Below are positions 63,139 to 64,000 of a stretch of 64,000 bases of DNA, one piece after another (positions within the stretch are counted from its first letter, which is position 1; each line of letters starts with the position of its first letter). Under the pieces are notes generated by a model. The model searched no databases. It had not been told where the DNA came from and saw only the letters and a program-made list of their open reading frames with translations. The position numbers were made by a program, and so were the translations under genes. The stretch comes from Sialis fuliginosa (taxonomy: Eukaryota; Arthropoda; Insecta; Megaloptera; Sialidae), in the NCBI GenBank assembly GCA_961205875.1, contig OY540820.1, forward strand, positions 2,232,001 through 2,296,000, in the 5' to 3' direction.

Positions 63139-63848
63139 ACATTAACCTGGTCGGTTCATCGGAAACCTTTCTCTGACTGACAAATTACAACTCTGTCGAT
63201 AAAGGATTTTGAAGCCGACATGGAACAGAATGAGAATAAACAAAGTTACCTGCTATGATCGGCCCATAGCAAAAAAATTGTTTATCATAGTTAAAAAAAA
63301 AATTATCCGTGGCGTTATTTTTCAAGTTAAAATAAAATAATCAGAAAAAAAAGTTTTCTTTAACTTTTTAAAACGAAGAAATAAAAAAAAAAGATTGTTG
63401 CACTTGGGATTAAAATAATATCCTCTGTGTATTTCTCTAAATTAATTTATTTAAAATGACAAAACTCGCTTTTGACACATTTATTTGGTAAACATTTTAA
63501 AATCAAATGAATAACTTTTGTCTGTTGTTTTTCTGCAAGCAGCTTAATTTTCGAAATAAAAATTCGTAACATTTTACTTTAAACACCCGGTATACCACGG
63601 TTGTCCATAGAGTCAATCGCGAAAAGAATTTTTATTGATGTAAAATATAGAAAAAATGAATTAATTTTTATTAAAAAACTCGTGTATGTAATTTTAGTCC
63701 AGGTTATCATCTATCTTTTGGGCCGCATAGCATAAACCCAATCTACCAAGGGCTGCACATGACCCCCTCATTCCGAAATATTCAGTGTTCTAAAAAAACG
63801 TGATAATATCAATTCAAAATACCTTAAAAAATTTTGTTCAATGTATCT
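63139..63848. other. Unassigned flanking DNA
   Basis: About 700 bp of AT-rich sequence with no open frame worth calling. Around 63,575-63,592 it reads ACTTTAAACACCCGGTATA, whose reverse complement (TATACCGGGTGTTTAAAG) looks like the end of a small DNA transposon of insects, but I cannot find its partner. A more GC-rich patch at 63,715-63,770 is unexplained. Confidence 0.5.
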
Positions 63849-64000
63849 TGTTACGGCAAAATAATTAATTGTATTTAGTTTATAAATCTGTTTATAAGTT
63901 AGAAGTTATCGATTAGTTATATAAGTTGCATAAGTCATTTTAATCATTATTATGTAAGTTTTATTTGGTATAAAAGCCGATGAAATTTCGAAATAAATAT
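63849..64000 (+). mobile_element. Probable 5' part of a second LTR, cut by the window edge
   Basis: Starts TGTTACGGC, a common LTR beginning, then ~120 bp of AT-rich U3-like sequence, TATAAAAG (63,969-63,976) and AATAAA (63,992-63,997) about 20 bp later. This is the compact layout of many arthropod LTRs. It is unrelated to the 207-bp LTR. A host promoter cannot be excluded from 152 bp. Confidence 0.4.

Overview
The window is AT-rich eukaryotic DNA, most likely from an arthropod and probably an insect. That is an inference from the mobile elements: a Ty3/gypsy element of the Mag type, a Helitron helicase remnant ending in CTAG, and a fold-back insertion. No bacterial gene organisation and no confident host gene is visible.

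Positions 1 to about 55,260 are almost entirely one satellite family with three parts. (i) A 212-bp non-repetitive 'anchor' beginning GTCAAATCTAG occurs 16 times nearly intact or in a shortened form, with more diverged versions at 46,917, 54,216 and, on the minus strand, 55,341. (ii) After 18 anchors comes a run of the hexamer TTTATG (55 to 323 copies), usually ending in TTTGTG and TTTCTG variants and then a short hairpin-forming junction. (iii) Between units lie 0.8 to 4 kb of dodecamer repeats (CATAAATTTAAA and variants). The hexamer is the reverse complement of CATAAA inside the dodecamer, so each unit folds back on itself around the junction. Units repeat every 1.6 to 3.5 kb in the left 41 kb, and two larger duplications (about 19.6 kb and 3,222 bp) are layered on top. 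In the two rightmost arrays TTTGTG has expanded to 138 and 295 uninterrupted copies. Toward the right edge the satellite becomes more degenerate, is interrupted by a ~1 kb fold-back element (51,721-52,729), flips orientation (54,403-55,262) and ends in a decayed antisense anchor.

From 55,560 to 57,861 lies a decayed, 5'-truncated Helitron: helicase motifs spread over several frames, and a terminal hairpin plus CTAG. Next is ~570 bp of unassigned DNA with two small convergent open frames that might be exon ends. At 58,436-63,133 sits a complete young LTR retrotransposon on the minus strand: 207-bp LTRs differing at one site, the 5-bp target duplication ATCAT, a candidate primer site, a gag frame and a pol frame (zinc knuckles, protease, RT, RNase H, integrase). 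Gag and pol share one frame, separated by a single UAG followed by CAA UUA, the known leaky-stop context. The integrase has Asn where the family has its first catalytic Asp. The last 860 bp are unassigned, except for a probable second LTR starting near 63,849 and cut by the window edge.

No tRNA, rRNA or CRISPR array was recognised. The long dipeptide open frames across the satellite are products of hexamer and dodecamer periodicity and are not annotated as genes.
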